Below, piece by piece: positions 4,411 to 7,289 of a stretch of 7,289 bases of DNA (position 1 is the first letter of the stretch; the number at the start of each line of letters is the position of its first letter). Under the pieces are notes generated by a model. The model was not told where the DNA came from. It searched no databases and saw only the letters and a list, made by a program, of their open reading frames with translations. The stretch spans positions 1 through 7,289 of the forward strand of contig JAAYLY010000142.1 of the NCBI GenBank assembly GCA_012521625.1. Direction: 5' to 3'. The position numbers and the translations under genes are program-made. The stretch is from Tissierellia bacterium (GTDB taxonomy: Bacteria; Bacillota; Clostridia; Tissierellales; Tissierellaceae).

Positions 4411-5742
4411 CTAGAATGAAACTTTAAATACTAAAGCATATATACAAAGTATTGCTGCAAATGGTACATATAAGAATCTTCCAATGTTATACCAGGTATC
4501 CCCATGTTTAATCTTTGCACCCTTATTGATTTCATCCATCAGGTCCTCTTTCTTCATAATCCAGAACCAGGATATGGCTCCCAGGGTTGCTCCTATTGGA
4601 ATAATATAGATGGATACTAGGTCCATCCATGGTCCCCACTTGTAGATAGGCTCCATAAATACTCCTATTCCGAAGCAGATTACTGCTAATATAACTAACA
4701 TAGGAACACGTTTAAGTCTAGGGAACTTATACATTAGGGACTCCCCAACTACTTCAAACATATTTTGTAGTGATGATACGCCTGCAAATACTACTGCTGT
4801 AAATAGGATGATGGCAAAAAGTCTACCAAAAGGCATTTTTTGAAGTATATGGGGTAAGGTTACAAATAATAGTCCAGGTCCTGCTCCTACGTCAAAGCCA
4901 TAGGCAAAACAAGCTGGTATCATTACTAAGGCTGCTGTTAAAGCTGCTATAACATCAAAGATTGCTGTCCACTTTGCACCATCTACAATATCTTCTTCAT
5001 CAGATAGGTAGGCACCATATACTATCATACCGCTGCCTGTTACAGATAGGGAGAAAAAGGCTTGACCCATTGCCCATACCCAGGTAGAAGGATCCATAAG
5101 GGCTTCCCATCTTGGTGTAAACATAAATTTATATCCTTCCACTGCCCCTGGTAAAAAAGCCACACGGATAGCTAAGATAACGAATAATATAAAGAATAAT
5201 GGCATCATTACTTTATTTGTTTTTTCAATACTCTCAGCACCTAATAGTAGGGTTGCAAGGGTACCTACAACGATGATTAAATGGTAGGGAATTACAGAAA
5301 ATTCTGACAATGAAAAAGAATCAAACCAAGTATTAGTGTCTACCGTCATTAGGCTTCCTGTAATAGATTGGGTCCAACCCTTAAGTACATATGAAATGAT
5401 TACTGCATAACCTATGGCTATACACATGGATCCTGCCAGTGGCAGCCAACCTACTATTTTGCCTATACCTTCTTTACCGCCAGAAGTCCATGCATACTCA
5501 TAAGCCCCGACGGTACCTGTCTTTGCCCTTCTTCCTATGGCATACTCTGCAGCAAGTCCCACATAGCCAAAGATGGCGATAAAAATTAGATAAGCCACAA
5601 GGAAGGCTCCTCCACCATATTTCCCCATCCTATAGGGAAAGCCCCAAACATTTGCCATACCTACAGCTGAACCTACACAGGCTAATATAAATCCCCATTT
5701 GGTAGCAAACTTTGAGCTACCCTGTACCTTCTTAGAATCCAT
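4411..5742 (-). CDS. Sodium-dependent amino acid symporter (NSS family), probably tyrosine/aromatic uptake
   Basis: This is a member of the neurotransmitter:sodium symporter family with the LeuT fold, importing an amino acid with Na+. The 443-residue product has about 11 membrane segments, the form typical of many bacterial members such as the Fusobacterium tyrosine transporter Tyt1. The TM1 signature is GSAVGMANVWGFPYRMGKYG (24-43), then GGAFL. TM6 carries GQAFFSLSVTGSGMIVYGAY (226-245), and TM8 carries FAGVSSLQNM (319-328), where A320, S323 and S324 fit the Na2 site. N31 matches the LeuT Na1 asparagine. The gate arginine of LeuT (R30) is replaced by G34, with R38 nearby. AAGGAGG sits 6 bases before the ATG. 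It lies 133 bp downstream of the tyrosine phenol-lyase gene, so tyrosine is the likeliest substrate; this is inference. Confidence 0.92.
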   Translation of the reverse strand: MDSKKVQGSSKFATKWGFILACVGSAVGMANVWGFPYRMGKYGGGAFLVAYLIFIAIFGYVGLAAEYAIGRRAKTGTVGAYEYAWTSGGKEGIGKIVGWLPLAGSMCIAIGYAVIISYVLKGWTQSITGSLMTVDTNTWFDSFSLSEFSVIPYHLIIVVGTLATLLLGAESIEKTNKVMMPLFFILFVILAIRVAFLPGAVEGYKFMFTPRWEALMDPSTWVWAMGQAFFSLSVTGSGMIVYGAYLSDEEDIVDGAKWTAIFDVIAALTAALVMIPACFAYGFDVGAGPGLLFVTLPHILQKMPFGRLFAIILFTAVVFAGVSSLQNMFEVVGESLMYKFPRLKRVPMLVILAVICFGIGVFMEPIYKWGPWMDLVSIYIIPIGATLGAISWFWIMKKEDLMDEINKGAKIKHGDTWYNIGRFLYVPFAAILCIYALVFKVSF

Positions 5743-5796
5743 AATTGACCTCCTTTAATTTTCTTTTTAGGAGCTTAAATATATTTTATTTTTAAC

Positions 5797-5834
5797 AAGC
5801 TCTATATATTGGGATATCCCAATATATAGAGCTT
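5797..5834. repeat. Perfect 38-bp palindrome between lyase and symporter genes
   Basis: The arms, beginning AAGCTCTATATATTGGG, are exact inverted copies centred on GATATC between 5815 and 5816. As RNA it would form a 17-bp stem with a 4-base loop. On the minus strand, the direction of both genes, the next bases are GTTAAAAATAAAA, and on the + strand TAGGCC, so neither side has a terminator-like T run. It may be an intercistronic hairpin that protects or processes the upstream message, a weak attenuator, or a protein-binding site. Confidence 0.85.
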
Positions 5835-5875
5835 TAGGCCAAATTATAAGATGACTATTAATCTATTTTATCACA

Positions 5876-7258
5876 TTAATCTATTTCTTCAAATCTAGCA
5901 GTAAAGAATCTTAATGCTGGTGGCTCATATACAAATCTTAAACCTTTTATTTGCTCTCTGCGCTCATATAGCCTTATTATAGCATCGGCTACTACGTCCA
6001 TATGCCTATATGTGTAAACCCTTCTAGGAATAGTAAGTCTTACTGTTTCAAGTTTTGGTTTACGGTTTTCACCAGTCTTTGGGTCACGGCCAGCTGAAAC
6101 TATTCCTCTTTCCATAGCCCTTACGCCAGATTCTAGATATAGATTTGCAGCTAGGGCCTGTGCTGGGAATTGTTCTTGATCTAGGTGTGGGCAGAATCTT
6201 CTAGCATCTATGAATACCCCATGGCCGCCTATAGGCTCTACTATAGGAATTCCAGCTTCTTTTAACCTATCTCCTAGGTACCTAACTTGCAGAATCCTAT
6301 GTTGAATATATTCAAATTGTAAGGATTCCTTAAGGCCTATAGCAAAGGCTTCCATATCCCTACCAGTCATACCACCGTAGGATGGCATACCTTCAAATAC
6401 TACTACCAATTCTCTAGCCTTGATAAGTAAATCTTCATCCCTTAGGGCTAGGAAACCACCCATATTAACAATACCGTCTTTCTTACCACTCATGGTAGCC
6501 CCGTCTGCATAGCTGAACATTTCTTTGACTATTTCAGCTATTGTCTTATCCTGATAACCCTCTTCTTGTTCCTTGATGAAGTAAGCATTTTCTGCAAATC
6601 TAGTAGCATCGTAGAATACCTTAATACCATATTTATTAGTTAATTCCCTAACTGCCCTCATGTTAGCCATGGATACTGGTTGTCCACCTGCAAGGTTTAC
6701 AGTAACTGCTAGACATACATAAGCTATATTTTCTGGTCCCTTTTCCTTAATTAGGTTTTCTAATTTCTCTAAATCGATATCACCTTTAAAGGGTACATTT
6801 AAGGCTGCATCATGGGCCTCATCTCTAATAACGTCTACGAAGATACCGCCATTAGCTTCTTGATGGTATCTAGTTGTTGTGAAGTACATGTTGCCAGGAA
6901 CGTATTGTCCAGGTTTTATAGCTATTCTAGATAGGATATTCTCTGCTCCACGACCTTGGTGGGTAGGTACCACATAAGGGAAGCCCATGACTTCTTCTAT
7001 AGTTTTTTCTAATTTTTTAAAGTTCCTACTACCTGCATAGGCCTCATCTCCTACCATTAGGCCAGCCCATTGTCTGTCGCTCATGGCGTTAGTTCCACTG
7101 TCTGTAAGTAGGTCGATATAAACGTCTTCAGAATCGATTAAGAAGGTATTGTAGCCTGCCTTTTTAATGATTTCTTCCCTTTCTTCCCTAGTGTTCATCT
7201 TAACTGGCTCTACACTCTTGATTCTAAACGGTTCAGCTGGATATTTACTAAGATCCAT
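5876..7258 (-). CDS. tpl: Tyrosine phenol-lyase (beta-tyrosinase)
   Basis: This PLP enzyme (EC 4.1.99.2) cleaves L-tyrosine to phenol, pyruvate and ammonium in the cytoplasm. The 460-residue product is close to the usual length of about 456 and aligns along its whole length with the Citrobacter freundii enzyme as I remember it, offset by three residues. PLP lysine is K260 (SGKK), with Y74, R103, D217 and R220 as cofactor contacts and R407 as the carboxylate-binding arginine. Residues that separate it from tryptophanase are present: T127, R384 in AMERGIVSAGR (381-391) and F451/F452 in LRFFTARF. The ATG lies 7 bases after AAAGGGGG. It is the first gene of a pair with the sodium symporter. Its promoter lies beyond the right edge. 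Confidence in tyrosine over tryptophan as substrate is high. Confidence 0.95.
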   Translation of the reverse strand: MDLSKYPAEPFRIKSVEPVKMNTREEREEIIKKAGYNTFLIDSEDVYIDLLTDSGTNAMSDRQWAGLMVGDEAYAGSRNFKKLEKTIEEVMGFPYVVPTHQGRGAENILSRIAIKPGQYVPGNMYFTTTRYHQEANGGIFVDVIRDEAHDAALNVPFKGDIDLEKLENLIKEKGPENIAYVCLAVTVNLAGGQPVSMANMRAVRELTNKYGIKVFYDATRFAENAYFIKEQEEGYQDKTIAEIVKEMFSYADGATMSGKKDGIVNMGGFLALRDEDLLIKARELVVVFEGMPSYGGMTGRDMEAFAIGLKESLQFEYIQHRILQVRYLGDRLKEAGIPIVEPIGGHGVFIDARRFCPHLDQEQFPAQALAANLYLESGVRAMERGIVSAGRDPKTGENRKPKLETVRLTIPRRVYTYRHMDVVADAIIRLYERREQIKGLRFVYEPPALRFFTARFEEID

Positions 7259-7289
7259 CTAAAGTCCCCCTTTATATAATATATACAAA
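7259..7289 (-). promoter_or_regulatory. Ribosome binding site and leader of tpl (incomplete)
   Basis: On the minus strand AAAGGGGG (7273-7266) lies 7 bases before the tpl ATG and fixes the start. The bases above it are AT-rich (TATATTATATAAAG). They are too close to the ribosome site to be read confidently as a promoter, and the window ends here. Confidence 0.6.

Noticed and set aside
5771..5834. Riboswitch-like alternative pairing between the palindrome and a second AAGCTC copy downstream
   Set aside because: GAGCTT/AAGCTC at 5797-5802 and 5771-5776 could pair, but only over six bases, far weaker than the 17-bp stem it would have to displace.
5797..5834. Conventional intrinsic terminator for tpl
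   Set aside because: The stem is strong but no T tract follows in the direction of transcription, so it is listed as a palindrome instead.
5876..7258. Tryptophanase (tnaA) as identity of the lyase
   Set aside because: Residues R384 and T127 and the overall sequence match tyrosine phenol-lyase. Tryptophanase has different residues around the MERG segment.
1..7289. CRISPR array, tRNA or rRNA genes, insertion sequence
   Set aside because: No regularly spaced direct repeats, tRNA-like folds or transposase motifs were found on either strand by reading.

Overview
The window looks like chromosomal DNA from a spore-forming, low-GC anaerobic Firmicute, most likely Clostridia or Tissierellia. The basis is very AT-rich spacers, strong purine-rich ribosome binding sites, the sporulation order spoIID-spoIIQ-spoIIID, and a tyrosine phenol-lyase gene next to a sodium-dependent amino acid symporter gene. 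The lineage is inferred from gene content and not from any database comparison.

Layout: bases 2-115 (+) are the last 37 codons of a membrane protein resembling the DUF1576 family, ending inside its own terminator. Bases 129-382 hold no gene, only AT-rich sequence with two inverted repeats and the spoIIID terminator. Bases 383-2623 (-) are the sporulation block. spoIID (mother-cell peptidoglycan lytic enzyme) comes first, closed by a strong terminator. spoIIQ (forespore LytM-domain engulfment and channel protein) follows with a good forespore sigma-F-type promoter, and then spoIIID (mother-cell transcription factor). Bases 2774-3520 (+) encode a CPBP/CAAX-protease-like membrane protein that has lost its catalytic motifs. 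A bidirectional terminator separates it from a convergent GntR/FCD regulator gene (3547-4218, -). Bases 4411-7258 (-) carry an NSS-family sodium symporter gene and, upstream of it, a tyrosine phenol-lyase gene. Between these two is a perfect 38-bp palindrome.

How the genes work together: SpoIID in the mother cell and SpoIIQ in the forespore both act at the engulfing septum. SpoIIID then adjusts the mother-cell programme. The terminator and promoter between spoIID and spoIIQ are what one expects for two genes read in different cells. Separately, the symporter probably imports tyrosine (or a related aromatic amino acid) and the lyase splits it into phenol, pyruvate and ammonium, giving carbon, nitrogen and energy. 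The GntR regulator may control this pair or may be unrelated.

I do not see a clearly undescribed multi-gene system. The items most worth a second look are the CPBP protein without catalytic residues, the 38-bp palindrome between lyase and transporter genes, the very acidic linker and altered LytM site of SpoIIQ, and the recurrent placement of stop codons inside terminator hairpins.
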